From the NCBI GenBank assembly GCA_011503125.2, contig WWBZ02000062.1, forward strand, positions 1,054,001-1,118,000: DNA of 64,000 bases, read 5' to 3'. The stretch is from Botryosphaeria dothidea (lineage: Eukaryota > Ascomycota > Dothideomycetes > Botryosphaeriales > Botryosphaeriaceae). Within the stretch, counting starts at the first letter, position 1. Every line of letters starts with the position of its first letter. Shown one piece after another: positions 1-12,454 of this stretch. The notes beneath the pieces are model-generated. The model made no database searches, had not been told where the DNA came from, and was given only the letters and a program-made list of their open reading frames with translations. The position numbers and the translations under genes are program-made.

Positions 1-1112
1 ATATCTCTCTGCTTTAATACATACATTTCTGCCTAACGGTGAATTTTTAGGATATAGTAACCCCTGTCTTTCCCGCATAGAGGGTGGCTGCAGCTGACGG
101 GTTGTGCCAGACGCGAAACACCCATAGAAAAGCTAATATGGGGGATCGAGGTATTCATCCAGATAGCATCGTCAATGGAAATGAAATACAATTGTATGCG
201 GACAAATGATTGCACTACCGATGATTACGTGTTTCTTGGATGCCACTGCTGCAAATCAGCTGCCGCACCCCTCTGGATATGTCTGATGTTTTCCGGGATT
301 CCGAGCTGGACTACAGCGCATAGCATCTGAAAACTCTTACCGGAACACGAATCTGGAGCGGAGCGAAGCTTGTTGAATTCGAATCTACTTTCTCCCAAAC
401 CCGTTGGGTGCGAGCGATTGGAGATGGAATATGGGAAATATGAAGTCTGAAGTCGGTATGACCAAGGTAAATCCCTGGGATCAACCGTTTTACAAATATT
501 ACTCCGCAAAGGCTCTATGTATCAGAAGTACTTTTTACACATATTCCAGAGTTGCCTAGACTTTGCAATGACGGCACAATATGAACTGCATCTCAGTCGC
601 GCGTGGAACTGGCACGACACTGAGGCAATGGGCTTCTGGCGGACATTGATCTCAAAAAGGAAAATCGGATGACGTCAGACCAGCCTTTTTTGGCAAGTTG
701 TGCAAATTGCGTGGGGAGGCTGTGGGAAGCATGGCGGCAGCATCGCGACCGAGTTTTTCTCACTTGCAAAGGTGTATAGTGGTGTGGGAGCAGAAGCGAG
801 CTTGTGAGGGGGCAAAGAGGTGAGACGTCGCGGGCGCTGATTGGGTAAAAACGGGATGCAGGCGCGTCACGGGAAGATCGGCGGCCTGAGTAAGGAACCG
901 CGTTCAGACCCTAGCATGCGCGAACACAGCAATCCTCTGTTCACCTCCGCCGACGCACCCTCTCCTCCTGCGAAACTACAAACTCTGCGCGCCCAACGCG
1001 TCGATCCCAACCACCATCACTCCATCGCCCGGGCCTTGCATCAGCGAGCGCATTCGACGCGTGCGCCTCTCAAAACATTTAAAGCAAAGGTCCGCGTGCC
1101 CAAACGGGCAAT
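1..1112. other. 5' flank of ISWI gene, no gene seen
   Basis: Two short reverse-strand open frames lie in the first 510 bases, but neither has a recognisable motif or splice partner. From about 840 on, the sequence is the GC-rich promoter and 5' leader of the ISWI gene. I see no repeat, tRNA or mobile element. Confidence 0.5.
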
Positions 1113-4100
1113 ATGGCGCCCTCGCGCAATCGCAATTCTGAGGCCGCGTCGCTCACCGACGTGTCCATGGTCGATGCCCCCGACGCGACCGATGACTACA
1201 CTCCCGACCCGCAAGATACGCCCGACTACACTGTACGCGTCTATCACCATTACTGCGACGCGCTAAACACTGACGTCGCGTTAGGACTCCGACTCGAACC
1301 TCAACACCGCCACCCCCAGCGAAGCCGGTGATGCGGCTCCCGCTGACGGTCGCAGGCGCCGTTCTGAGGCTTTACAGCTGCGCAAGAGCGTGCTGGGAAG
1401 GAAGCATGACCGTCTAGGCGAATCTAAGGTGCGTCAGTCATCTCATCCTCCGTCTAGACACTTTTCTTCTCGGGGCTTCAGGTTTAATATATTCGCAGGA
1501 AGATGATTCCATCCGCCGATTCCGCTACCTCCTGGGCCTCACAGACCTGTTCCGCCATTTTATCGACTCGAATCCAAACCCACGCATTAAGGAGATCATG
1601 GCTGAGATCGACCGTCAGAATGAGGAAGAGGCCAAAAGGGCAGCAAAGGGACACGCGCGTAAGGGTGGCGCTAGCGGCGAGCGTCGCAGAAGAACCGAGA
1701 AGGAGGAAGACGCGGAGTTGCTTCGTGAGGAGAAGCATGGCGGTGCCGGCGACCTGACCATCTTCCGCGAGTCACCTCCGTTCATCCAGGGCCAAATGAG
1801 GGACTACCAGGTTGCTGGTCTCAATTGGTTGATATCGCTTCACGAGAACGGTATCTCCGGTATCTTGGCCGACGAGATGGGTCTTGGTAAGACGCTGCAG
1901 ACCATTTCGTTCATTGGCTACCTCCGCTTCGTCCGTGGCATCACCGGACCCCACCTGGTGGCCGTACCCAAGTCTACACTCGATAATTGGAAGCGGGAGT
2001 TCGCAAAGTGGATCCCCGAGGTCAATGTTCTTGTGTTGCAGGGCGCAAAGGAGGAGCGCCAGCATCTCATCAACGAGCGCCTCGTTGACGAGGGTTTCGA
2101 CGTCTGCATCACCAGTTATGAGATGATTCTCAGGGAGAAGTCACACCTGAAGAAGTTTGCGTGGGAGTACATCATTATCGATGAGGCTCACCGTATCAAG
2201 AACGAGGAGTCTTCGCTGGCTCAGATCATTCGTGTCTTCAACTCCCGCAACCGGCTGCTGATCACCGGAACTCCGCTTCAGAACAACCTCCATGAGCTTT
2301 GGGCACTTCTTAACTTCTTGCTTCCAGACGTTTTCGGCGATTCGGAGGCTTTTGACCAATGGTTTTCTGGCCAGCAAGAAGACCAGGATACTGTTGTTCA
2401 GCAGTTGCACAAAGTTCTTCGTCCTTTCTTGCTTCGCCGTGTCAAGAGCGATGTGGAAAAAAGCTTGTTGCCAAAGAAGGAGGTCAACCTGTACATTGGC
2501 ATGTCTGATATGCAGGTTCAGTGGTACAAGAAGATCTTGGAGAAGGATATCGATGCTGTCAACGGTGCTGGTGGCAAAAAGGAGTCGAAGACGCGCTTGT
2601 TGAACATTGTCATGCAGCTCCGGAAATGCTGTAACCACCCGTACTTGTTCGATGGAGCCGAGCCTGGACCGCCGTACACTACCGATGAGCATCTGGTCCA
2701 CAACGCTGCGAAAATGGTCATGCTTGACAAGCTCTTGAAGCGCTTGCAGGTTCAGGGTAGCCGAGTCCTGATCTTCTCTCAGATGAGCCGTCTTTTGGAT
2801 ATTCTCGAGGATTACTCAGTCATGAGGGGATATCAATACTGCCGTATTGACGGCTCTACTGCCCACGAGGATCGTATCGCTGCCATTGACGAGTACAACA
2901 AGCCGAATTCGGAGAAATTCTTGTTCTTGCTTACTACTCGTGCTGGTGGTCTCGGTATCAACCTTACAACTGCAGACATTGTCGTCCTATTTGACAGCGA
3001 CTGGAACCCCCAGGCCGATCTCCAGGCCATGGACCGTGCCCACCGTATCGGTCAGACGAAGCAAGTCGTGGTTTTCCGGTTTGTCACGGAGAACGCGATC
3101 GAGGAAAAGGTTCTTGAGCGAGCTGCGCAAAAGCTCCGGTTGGATCAGCTCGTTATCCAACAGGGTCGTGCCCAGCAGCCTGCTAAGAATGCCCAGTCCA
3201 AGGAAGAGCTGCTGAACATGATTCAACACGGCGCAGAAAAGGTCTTCCAGAGTAATGGTGCCGGTGCTTTCGGTGAAGGAACGTCTGACGACGATATTGA
3301 CGCTATTCTCAAGCGCGGCGAGGAGCGTACCGCGGAGCTCAATGCGAAGTACGAGAAATTGGGCATCGATGACCTGCAGAACTTCACGACAGATTCGGCG
3401 TACGAATGGAATGGCGAGAACTTCGTGAACAAGCGAAAGGAGATCGGCATCAACTGGATCAACCCTTCGAAGCGTGAGAGAAAGGAGCAGTCTTATTCCA
3501 TGGACAAGTACTACCGCCAGGCTCTGATGACTGGAGGTCGCACGGCGGACACGAAACCGAAGATACCTAGGGCACCGAAGCAAATCCAGATCCACGACTA
3601 TCAGTTCTTCAACCCGCGCCTTCAGGAGCTGCAGGATAAGGAAACCGCGTGGTACCGCAAGGAGAACAACATCAAGGCACCACTTCCAGAGGGCGATGAG
3701 GCTGAAATGGAGGCCCGTGTGGCGGAGCAGGAACTCGACCAGAAGGAAATTGACGATGCCGAGCCCCTGATCGACGCTGAGAAGGAAGAGAAAGAGCGCC
3801 TTGCAGCTGAGGGTTTCGCCGATTGGAACAGGCGTGATTTCCAACAGTTCATCAACGGATCTGCTAAATACGGTCGGAAGAATTACAAGATGATCGAGGA
3901 CGAAGTTGATGGAAAGACTGCGGAAGAGATTGAAGAGTACGCTAAGGTCTTCTGGAAGAAATACAAGGAGATTGCCAACTGGGAGAAGTATATCACTTCA
4001 ATCGAGGAAGGCGAGGAGCGTCTCAAGAAGATTGAACGCCAGCGCCAGCTTCTCCGTAAGAAGTTGAGCATGTACCGCGCTCCCCTGCAGCAACTCAAGC

Positions 4101-4783
4101 TCAACTACTCGGTCTCGACAACGAACAAGAAGGTCTACACCGAAGAGGAGGACAGGTTCCTACTTGTCATGCTGGACAAGTATGGAGTTGATACGGAGGG
4201 CATCTACGAGCGTATCCGTGATGAAATCCGTGAATCTCCGCTATTCCGCTTCGACTGGTTCTTCCTCAGCCGTACACCTGTCGAGATCAGCCGTCGTTGT
4301 AACACGCTGCTCACGACGGTCGTGAGGGAATTTGATGGTGATGGTGCCAAGGCTGTAAATGGTACTGGAAAGGGAGGAAAGAGGGGAGCTGAGGAGGAAG
4401 ATGAGGAGGAGAGCGACGAGGAGACTCCAGCTAAGAAGAAGGCGAAGAACGGCGTCAAGGTAAGTCACCGCACCGCATATTGAAGCGTTGCAGAAGGCCG
4501 ATGCGTGAATCTGAAGGAGCAGTCTGGACGGAGATGTCTTGCCAAATAGAAAGGCAACTTCATACAGACGACTTCTTCAATTTTCCATGCAGAAATCCTG
4601 TTGCACGCTTTTTCAAAATATAATGAATAAATGATACTAACTGCAGCACAGAACAAGGCGCTCGACAATGTCCGCGGCGGTAGCAAGTCTGCTTCTGCCT
4701 CAGTCTCCCGTGCAAGCAGTGTGGTGTCCAATGGATCGGCTACAGGATCCAAGGGTGCCAAGGGCAAGGGAAAGAAGAAATGA
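1113..4783 (+). CDS. ISWI-family chromatin-remodelling ATPase (ISW1/ISW2 type)
   Basis: Nuclear SNF2-type ATPase that slides nucleosomes. My model has exons 1113-1232, 1285-1428, 1499-4459 and 4652-4783, giving 1118 residues, the usual ISWI length. Residues 213-220 read DEMGLGKT (Walker A) and 316-319 DEAH (Walker B). A helicase C-terminal lobe follows, ending in the DRAHRIGQ block. The last third contains HAND, SANT and SLIDE regions (for example [16 protein letters not shown]), which separate ISWI from other SNF2 proteins. The tail is low-complexity Ser/Gly/Lys. The start is the first ATG of the frame that joins cleanly across two short introns. The last intron is 192 bases; retaining it adds a few codons and ends at the TGA near 4481. 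ISW1 versus ISW2 cannot be settled from sequence alone, so no symbol is given. Confidence 0.95.
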
Positions 4784-5475
4784 GCATGTCGCCAGACTCT
4801 TTCCTTGCGAAATTTCATGAACTGGGAATTGGCAAAGGCGTTAGGGTGTAATGGGAATAAGCTCTGTCATCACGAATGGACAGGCAGCTTGGTTGGCTTT
4901 CTCATGACGATAATCTGGGCGGTTATCACTGAGGTACATCGTAGAATTGCTGCCTTGCTCTGTACGCTATAGAAAAGAACTGTTGATTTTCCTTCTTCGT
5001 CAAGTGCTCTCTCTTGCATCAAGTGTTTTGCAGATTCGCAAGACGTGACAAATTTCCAGATTGGAAGATAGAGATTTCAAGCTTCGGCGGATGTCCTTGT
5101 ATACTGCTATGTGGCAAGGTCCCGCATTTTCCTGCGATTGTGTCGTTGGACTATTTTACCGTAGCCTGACGTTGAGGCCATGCAGGCCGAGCCGCGCTGC
5201 ACGATGACGCGCCTCGGCCAGCCGAACACGTTGGAAAGTTGCGGACTCACCTCCCCGCGCTTCTCGACCAAGCCACCACCGTTCCTCGCCCCGCGCACTC
5301 CAGGCCAAAAGTCCCTCCTACGATACACCTCTTCTGCCGCTTCGACCTCGATCTCTGTCACACGATCATCCGCGCGACATCTTTCAAAGCCGCCGCCACC
5401 GCCGCGCCACGCAAACACACCCGCGAACCCCGCCAACAACAACAACACAGGCACGCAACACGCACGCACGCAACT
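4784..5475. other. ISWI 3' end and GET3 promoter/leader
   Basis: Nearly 700 bases. The first part is AT-richer and probably holds the ISWI 3' UTR; the last 300 bases are C-rich, with a CAACAACAACAACAC leader just before the GET3 start. The long reverse-strand frame here and across GET3 is an antisense shadow. Confidence 0.55.
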
Positions 5476-6640
5476 ATGGCCTCGACCGCCGTCGTCTCGG
5501 CTGACGACGCCATGGAGCCGACGCTGCAGTCGATCCTCGACCAGAAGACGCTGCGGTGGATCTTCGTGGGCGGCAAGGGCGGCGTGGGCAAGACGACGAC
5601 GTCGTGCTCGCTGGCGATCCAGATGGCCAAGCACCGCAAGTCCGTCCTGCTCATCTCGACCGACCCGGCGCACAACCTCAGCGACGCGTTCAACCAGAAG
5701 TTCGGCAAGGATGCGCGGCTGGTGAACGGGTTCGACAATCTGAGCGCGATGGAGATCGATCCGAACGGGAGCATTCAGGACCTGTTGGCGGCGGGTGGAG
5801 AGGGCGCGGAGGAGGCGATGCAGGGTTTGGGCGGGATGGGGAACATGATGCAGGATTTGGCGTTTAGTGTGAGTGGGAGGAAATAAGGCTTTCTCTTGGG
5901 TTCTGGGGGACAGATTTGGGCTGACGATGTCATCACGCTGCAGATCCCCGGTGTCGACGAGGCCATGTCGTTCGCGGAGGTGCTCAAGCAGGTCAAGAGC
6001 CTGTCGTACGAGGTCATCATCTTCGACACGGCGCCGACGGGCCACACGCTGCGCTTCCTCCAGTTCCCGACGGTCATGGAGAAGGCGCTGGCCAAGCTGA
6101 GCCAGCTGTCGTCGCAGTTCGGCCCCATGCTGAATAGCGTGCTGGGCGCGCGCGGTGGGCTTCCCGGCGGCCAGAACCTGGACGACATGCTGGCCAAGAT
6201 GGAGAGCCTGCGCGAGACCATCTCCGAGGTCAACACGCAGTTCAAGAACGCGGACATGACGACGTTCGTGTGCGTGTGCATCCCGGAGTTCTTGAGCTTG
6301 TACGAGACGGAGCGCATGATTCAGGAGCTTACGAGCTATGAGATTGATACGCATACGATTGTGGTCAATCAGCTGTTGTTCCCGAAGAAGGATAATCCGT
6401 GCGAGCAGTGCAATGCCAGGAGGAAGATGCAGAAGAAGTACTTGGATCAGATTGAGGAGTTGTATGAGGAGTTCAACGTGGTCAAGATGCCGCTGCTGGT
6501 CGAGGAGGTCAGAGGAAAGGAGAAGCTGGAGAAGTGAGTCTTTTCGTTCGCGAGAGCCTGGCTCTGAGAGCGATTTTGCTAACCATGACGCTTGCAGGTT
6601 CAGCGAGATGCTGGTCAAGCCTTTCGTTCCCCCGGAGTAA
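5476..6640 (+). CDS. GET3: Get3/ArsA-type ATPase for tail-anchored protein insertion
   Basis: Cytosolic homodimeric ATPase that captures tail-anchored membrane proteins and hands them to the ER receptor. Exons are 5476-5868, 5944-6533 and 6598-6640, giving 341 residues (yeast Get3 is 354). Visible motifs: deviant P-loop [10 protein letters not shown] at 32-41, switch [13 protein letters not shown] with the catalytic Asp near 63, switch [13 protein letters not shown] at 159-169, and the zinc-binding CEQC at 284-287 that holds the dimer together. The Cys pair is at almost the same position as in yeast. A short helical extension upstream of the P-loop supports this start. The last exon carries only 13 codons after a 64-base intron ([13 protein letters not shown]). 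Codon use is strongly GC-biased, as for a well-expressed gene. Confidence 0.97.
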
Positions 6641-8685
6641 ATTGAGCGCGCTGTTCCGGCCTTGCCGGTGGTGCGCCTGTCAAGCACACAGAGACTTTGG
6701 AACGGGCTTCGAGAGAGGCGTTGCAGTGGCATGACGTTACCGGTCCCTCTGGAGGACAGGCCATGAGGGTATGGCTGCAGTCAACTGCTCATCACGCGCC
6801 GGTTTGAAGAAACAATGATACGAGTTCGATCAGGCATTGGAAAGCGAGCTGGGCTGAGACAACCATTTCTTCTTCTGCACTAGATGAGGGCATAAGTGGA
6901 GCGGGGAGAGGCCAACGAGAACATGATATCGGCGGATAGAAAAAGTACACGATCAGTTCTACAGTTTCAACATGGTGTTCATCGCACGAGGTGACAAGAA
7001 GACATGGATAGTTTGCCAGGGTTAACAGATGCGATATATTGACCTTCCCTTTCGGGCAGACAGCTCCGTGAGGTGGAACGGCTTCTTCCTGAACTTGACC
7101 GTGCGGCATCCCAACAGATGGCGGCGAGAGCAAAAGCTGGGGTAGGCAGCTCGTTTTGTCAAATTCTTTTTGTGACGAGCCAAGAAAAAGCAACAGGCAC
7201 GCATGCGACGCATCGAGTTGCGACAGACAGGGTCGTCTTGGACTATTGACGCATCTGCTGGCCGAACTTCCAGGCGACATGGCTGAGAAAGACACAGCCG
7301 TTGTCAATCCCAACCGGGCCGGGAAATTCCGGTGCAAATCATCAGACTGGGCCCAACAAGTCGAGGCAGAGCAAGTCTTGCCATGTCGCGGCGCCGTGAG
7401 CCGTGAGCAGGCGGCTCAATTGCATCCCTGCTTGCCGCTGAGCAGATCGTGTGGGCGATAGCCGAGCAAAGAGAAGCTCTGTCACTCTTCCAAGGACGCC
7501 GGGGTGCTCTCGCCACAAAGAGATGGCGGTCGGCCAGGTCGACAGCTGTGCCGGCTACAGGGATTCGGAGGTACCTCCTCATCTGCACTGCCATGGTGCT
7601 GAAGACTAACGCATTTGCCACAGAGCAGAGAAGTCGGGCTTGCCGAGCCCCCGGTGACCTGAAGAACAGCCGTTGGCACTTCCCATGTCCCCACGACTCG
7701 GCCAGGGCTACGAATGCCGCCGAGCAAGCCGCCGTGGGCGTGTCGCGGGAAGCGATGCATCTCTGGAAAAAGTCCATCCGACTTCGCCGTGGTTTCTGCC
7801 GGGGCTGCTCTGCAAGCGTCGGCGCGTACGCGGTCGCTTTCTTCGTGTCTGCACGCCCGCCAAGGGACTCTGCCATCCTCCACGTCCGTTCATGCATGGT
7901 GCGGGTGGCCGGGAACTAGAGCAGGCTCTTATTCCATCGTCTCCGCGCCTCTCAGGGCTTTTGGCATTGCTGCCGGGCCTCTCAGCTCGCTGAAGCGCGC
8001 TTCTGAGCGCTGAGTGGTGCACCGATGCGTCGAATCAGCGCGGCGGAGACCGGGAACAGCTCAGCAACAGCGCCTTCGAATCACTGCCGCTTTCGGCCCA
8101 TCCTCCACCCAACCGCGGACCCTTTCCCCTCAAATCCGGCATGAAGAGGCTGACGGGCCAAGCGAATGAGCAGGCTGGATGCCAGGGCAAGCACTGGCCA
8201 TTTCGCCCGTCCTGGCGCCTCGTGGCCGGCTGGCTTAGCACCGGACACAATGGACCATGTTCCAATCCGCGCAGCCTCTGCACAGCCTGTGCGGGAAGGG
8301 TCGATCTTATGTATGTACATGGATGGCTGCATTCGCCTTTTTGCTTTTTTACTTTCTCGTCTCCCTCCATCTCTGAAGAAGGTCTGAACGAGTACGTATA
8401 AAGAGCTTGGGAATCTCCACGCGGTTGCGGCCAACCTTCCTCTTGCGGTCATCCAGTGTGAGTGAGCAGTCTGGTTTCGCTGCGAGTCGTGCATGGAAAC
8501 AAACCGTTGTTATACCTGCCGGTTCCTGCAGTAGCTGCCGCTCTCCGCGTCTCCGCTTCTCTTCTCTCGTCGTTGGCGTCGCCGGTCGTTGATCGTTGGT
8601 TGTTCTGGTCTTGTGGTCGACTGGCCCGTGATAGGCCGATTACCTATACTCTTGTCTCCAGTCTTCTATTACATCGACATTCAAA
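6641..8685. other. Two-kilobase gene-free stretch before lipase
   Basis: Between about 7.3 and 8.5 kb, all six frames contain medium-length open stretches because the DNA is GC-rich. None shows a recognisable domain, signal peptide or consistent splice pattern. The last 300 bases are pyrimidine-rich and probably the lipase promoter and leader. Confidence 0.5.
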
Positions 8686-10122
8686 ATGCCGTCTTTCTTT
8701 TCGCGCCTTGCCGCTGGCCTTGGAGCCGCCGCGCTTGTGAGCGCTGCTCCTGCGCCTGCCGACTTCAAGATCGAAAGGAGAGGTATGTCGTCACCCACTA
8801 CCATCATGAAACAACACTTCAAACTCGACAAGGGGGTGCTGACGTGAGAGCCGCAACAGACATCTCGCAGGACCTCTTCGATACTTTTACTCTTATGGAG
8901 CAATACGCAGCGGCCGCGTACTGCCCCGACAATAACGACACCCCCGACACCAAGTTGACCTGCGCAACGGAGAACTGCCCTCTCGTTGAAGCCGCCAACA
9001 CCTCTACCGTCAGCGAATTTGAGAAGTGAGTCTCTCTCGTCTTCCTTACTTCCTGATCTCGGCGTCTTTCCGGTTCTTTCACTTTGTGGCTTTTTGTTAT
9101 TATTTTTCTGGTGTTTGATCTTCACTGGTTCTGAAGTATTCTCGCTTCGTTTGATTACATTTCACCCTGTATTCGGCCATACTTTGTGATTCTTTAAACA
9201 CGTTGGTCGGCTCTTGCCGAGTGTCCGAGTCGTGGTGGCAGTCAAAGCTCTCTGCTTGACTCCATGATCACCCATCGTCTGTCAAAGCTTCCTTTACCTT
9301 GCATCACGTCAACCACAGCGTTGGATATCACTGATCGGCACCGGCTTCACAGCTTTCTATATCCACACCTCGCACATTTTCCTCTTCATGGACCAAACCT
9401 CATCATTACCCCAGACTAACAACGAGCACAGCTCCCTCGTCACCGACGTCACCGGCTTCGTCGCCACCGACAGCACCAACAACCTCATCGTCGTCTCCTT
9501 CCGCGGCTCCGGCTCCGTCCGCAACTACCTGGCCGACTTCAACTTCCCCATCGTGTCCGCGTCCGACATCTGCGACGGCTGCCACGCCTTCGGCGGCTTC
9601 TACACCGCCTGGACCGAGGCCCGCGACGGCGTGCTCGACGCCGTCAAGGAGGCCGCCGACGCCAACCCGGCCTACAAGATCGTCGCGGTCGGCCACAGCC
9701 TCGGCGGCGCCGTCGCCGTCTTCGCCGCCGCCCAGCTGCGCAACGACGGGTACGCGGTCGAGCTGTACAGCTTCGGCCAGCCGCGCATCGGCCCGAGCAA
9801 GATCAGCGAGTACATCTCGAACCAAGGCAGCAACTTCCGCGTCACGCACAAGGCGGATCCGGTGCCGAGACTGCCGCCGATTGCGCTGGGGTTCGTGCAT
9901 ATCAGCCCAGAGTACTATCTCGATGTGGGTAATGATGAAGAGGTGACGCTAGAAGACATCGAGGGGCCGCTCGAGGGGAGCATCAATTTCAAGGGGAACA
10001 CGGGGAATTTGAAGATCGATTTCGATGCCCATGGGTGGTATTTTGGTAATATTAGTATCTGCAGGCCGGATGTGTTTGAGTTTAAGAAGAGGGACGTCTA
10101 TAGGGGAACGGTGGTGTTGTAA
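8686..10122 (+). CDS. Secreted class-3 lipase (Thermomyces/Rhizomucor type)
   Basis: Extracellular alpha/beta-hydrolase expected to cleave triacylglycerols or related esters. Exons are 8686-8782, 8860-9025 and 9432-10122, giving 317 residues. Residues 1-21 look like a signal peptide (MPSFFSRLAAGLGAAALVSA), followed by a short propeptide ending in a basic ERR. The catalytic triad is readable: Ser177 in GHSLGG, Asp230 in HKADPVPRLP, and His288 in AHGWYFGNISIC, the same layout as the Thermomyces lanuginosus lipase. Cysteines (CP, TCATENCP, CDGC, IC) match the expected disulfides. The second intron is 406 bases, several times longer than any typical intron in this window. The next gene, on the same strand, is also a secreted hydrolase. 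Confidence 0.93.
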
Positions 10123-10873
10123 GGGAGGGGACTTGATTGGCGAAGAGAGAAGAAGACCGAAGCTCGATTTCATGATACCAAATAGCCTATATGGCAGATA
10201 AGAGAGTGTGGATGAAAAAAATTCCAGGAATTTTCAACAAACCGCTCTGTTACTGAAATATGTGCAACACTGACATCTGGACGACTTATACGAAGGCGTT
10301 GTAAGTATCCCATTTCCTGTCAGCTTTATTCGCCAAAATCCGAAATTCTTCTCACTTAGAGTGGTGATAGATGCTCGTGTTTGTATTTCCCCACGAGCTG
10401 GTTCGGCAATTGCATCCTGGTCAATACGCCATATCCCCTGCATTCCAGTTGGTACCTTGCATGACCCGTAATACGTCCAAAACCTCTCGTTGATGGAGGC
10501 CAGATGAGTACGTACTCGTGATGTCGAAATATACTTCTTTCGATTTCAGCAGGGAACTGGAATCCGCATTCCTAAAGTTCGACACACCGCAACCACCATT
10601 TTCGCCTTCCTATTCCAGCAATCTTGGTCCGCCCGGTCCAATTCTTGGCTGCCGTCTGCACTTCGTATACTTATCAACCACCTAAACCACTTTCCGCGCT
10701 TTCGCAATGCTCGATCCCTGCGCAATCGCCTAAACCCCTACCTGCTCTCAGTAGCGCAATAGCGGTGAATTTGTTCCCCATCACTCCACAGTACCAATAT
10801 ATTTCCGTCCGCCCGCCATGCCGCACCCGCATCTGCCCCCACGATCCGCTTTCCCAACCGAACGCATCCCAAG
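10123..10873. other. Lipase 3' flank and subtilase promoter
   Basis: AT-rich 3' region of the lipase followed by a pyrimidine-rich leader. No gene is seen. Confidence 0.5.
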
Positions 10874-12454
10874 ATGAAAGCAGCCCTCACCTTCCTCCTC
10901 GCCGCCCTCACCAGCGCCGCCCCCTCGCTGCTGCTCCGCCGCCAGGACACCAAGGAGTACGACGTCCTCGCCGCGCCCACCGCCGACGTCGCGGCGCTTT
11001 TGGAGAGCCTGGGGCTGTCGCCTGCCAACGACGGCGTCTTCGCGACCTTCGACAATGCTCGGTTCCGCGGGTTCTCGGGCGCGGTTACGGAGGACGAGGT
11101 CGAGGTGCTGAGGGCGGCGGAGGGCGTGTTGAGCGTGCGCGAGGTAGCGCAGATTGCGCCGGCGGCGAGTAGGCAAGACGCGCCGTGGGGATTGCAGAGG
11201 GTTAGTCAAGAGGGGAGGGTGGGTGTTGTGGGATCGGCGACGGGGAGGGGGTGAGTGATTTTTTTCTATTTGTGATTCCGTTGTCCGTTTCATCTTCTGG
11301 GAAATGAATTTTGGGGGCTGGGGAAAAGAAAGGGGTAAGAGTACGGGTTCTCTTAAAAAGGAATAAGGATTGGAGGAGGAAAAGAAGAGGAAAGGACTGC
11401 TGAGGAAAGAAGGAACATCCACTGACTTTTGCACGATCAGCTACACTTATACGTGGAATGACACCTCAGTACTTGGAGACGGCGTCGACATCTATGTTAT
11501 TGACTCCGGTATCTACCTCGAGCACGACGAATTCGGCGGACGCGCAGTGCTGGGGTTCAACTACTACTCAGATAAGCCTGGTGATGTGTTCGGCCACGGT
11601 ACGTTATCACGACTTTTCCGTAGCTTCAACGCCTGACTTATTTCATCTGAAGGGAGCCATTGCGCCGGCACAGCCGCAGGAGAGACTGTCGGCGTAGCCA
11701 CGAACGCAAATCTCATCGATGTCAAGACCATAGCCGACGACGGCCTTGGCTCATCATCTGGGGTGTGTCCCCAGCTCTTTCCAACATTCTTTCATCAGAA
11801 CAATCTGATTAAATCCCGAACACAGTTCTTCGCCGGCCTCGACTGGATCCTCCAATCCCACGCCAACCGCTCCACCAAACCCGACTTCGTCGCCTCCATC
11901 GTCTCCATGTCCATCAGCTTCAGCAGCGTCCTCGACAACGTCGACACGGCCGTCACCGAGCTCGCCGCCGGCGGCATCCACGTCTCCGTACACCTTCGTT
12001 CCCCACCACTCTCCCCTTCCCCACCGCTGACTCTCCTATCCAGATCGCAGCCGGCAACACCTACGACGACGCGTGCACGCACTCGCCCTCCAGCGCCGGC
12101 GGGCCCGGCACCGACCTGCTCGTCGTCGGCGCCAGCACCATCAACGACACCATCCTGTGGTTCAGCTCGACGGGGCCGTGCGTCGACGTGTACGCGCCCG
12201 GCGCCGAGGTCGTGTCGGCGGCCGTGTCGGGACCGAGCGCCTACGTGAGCGACAGCGGGACGAGCATGGCCGCGCCGCACGTCGCCGGGCTGCTGGCGTA
12301 CTTTGTGGGGGACGAGAAGGCGTTGGGCGGGAGTCCGAGCGCGGCGAAGGAGAAGCTGGTCGGGATTGCGAGGGGGAGGGAGGGCGTGTTGACGGTGAGT
12401 GCGAATTTTGTGGAGGGCGGGGAGGTGGTTTTGGCGGGGAATGGGGTTGCGTAG
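10874..12454 (+). CDS. Secreted subtilisin-like serine protease (S8A, proteinase K type)
   Basis: Extracellular endopeptidase. Exons are 10874-11250, 11441-11598, 11653-11762, 11826-11987 and 12044-12454, giving 405 residues. A signal peptide (MKAALTFLLAALTSAAPS) is followed by an I9 propeptide-like region up to about residue 100. The mature enzyme probably begins near RQDAPWGLQRVS, the usual proteinase K maturation region. Catalytic residues are Asp147 (VIDSGI), His178 (GHGSHCAGT, split by an intron) and Ser343 (GTSMAAPH); the oxyanion-hole Asn is in IAAGNT. All four introns fall inside conserved blocks, and the frame is kept across each, which supports the model. It sits about 750 bases from a secreted lipase on the same strand. 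Confidence 0.93.

Noticed and set aside
2987..3844. 285-codon reverse frame inside ISWI
   Set aside because: Antisense shadow; the forward frame carries conserved SNF2/HAND sequence.
5107..6732. 541-codon reverse frame opposite GET3
   Set aside because: Antisense shadow in GC-rich coding DNA; the forward gene is certain.
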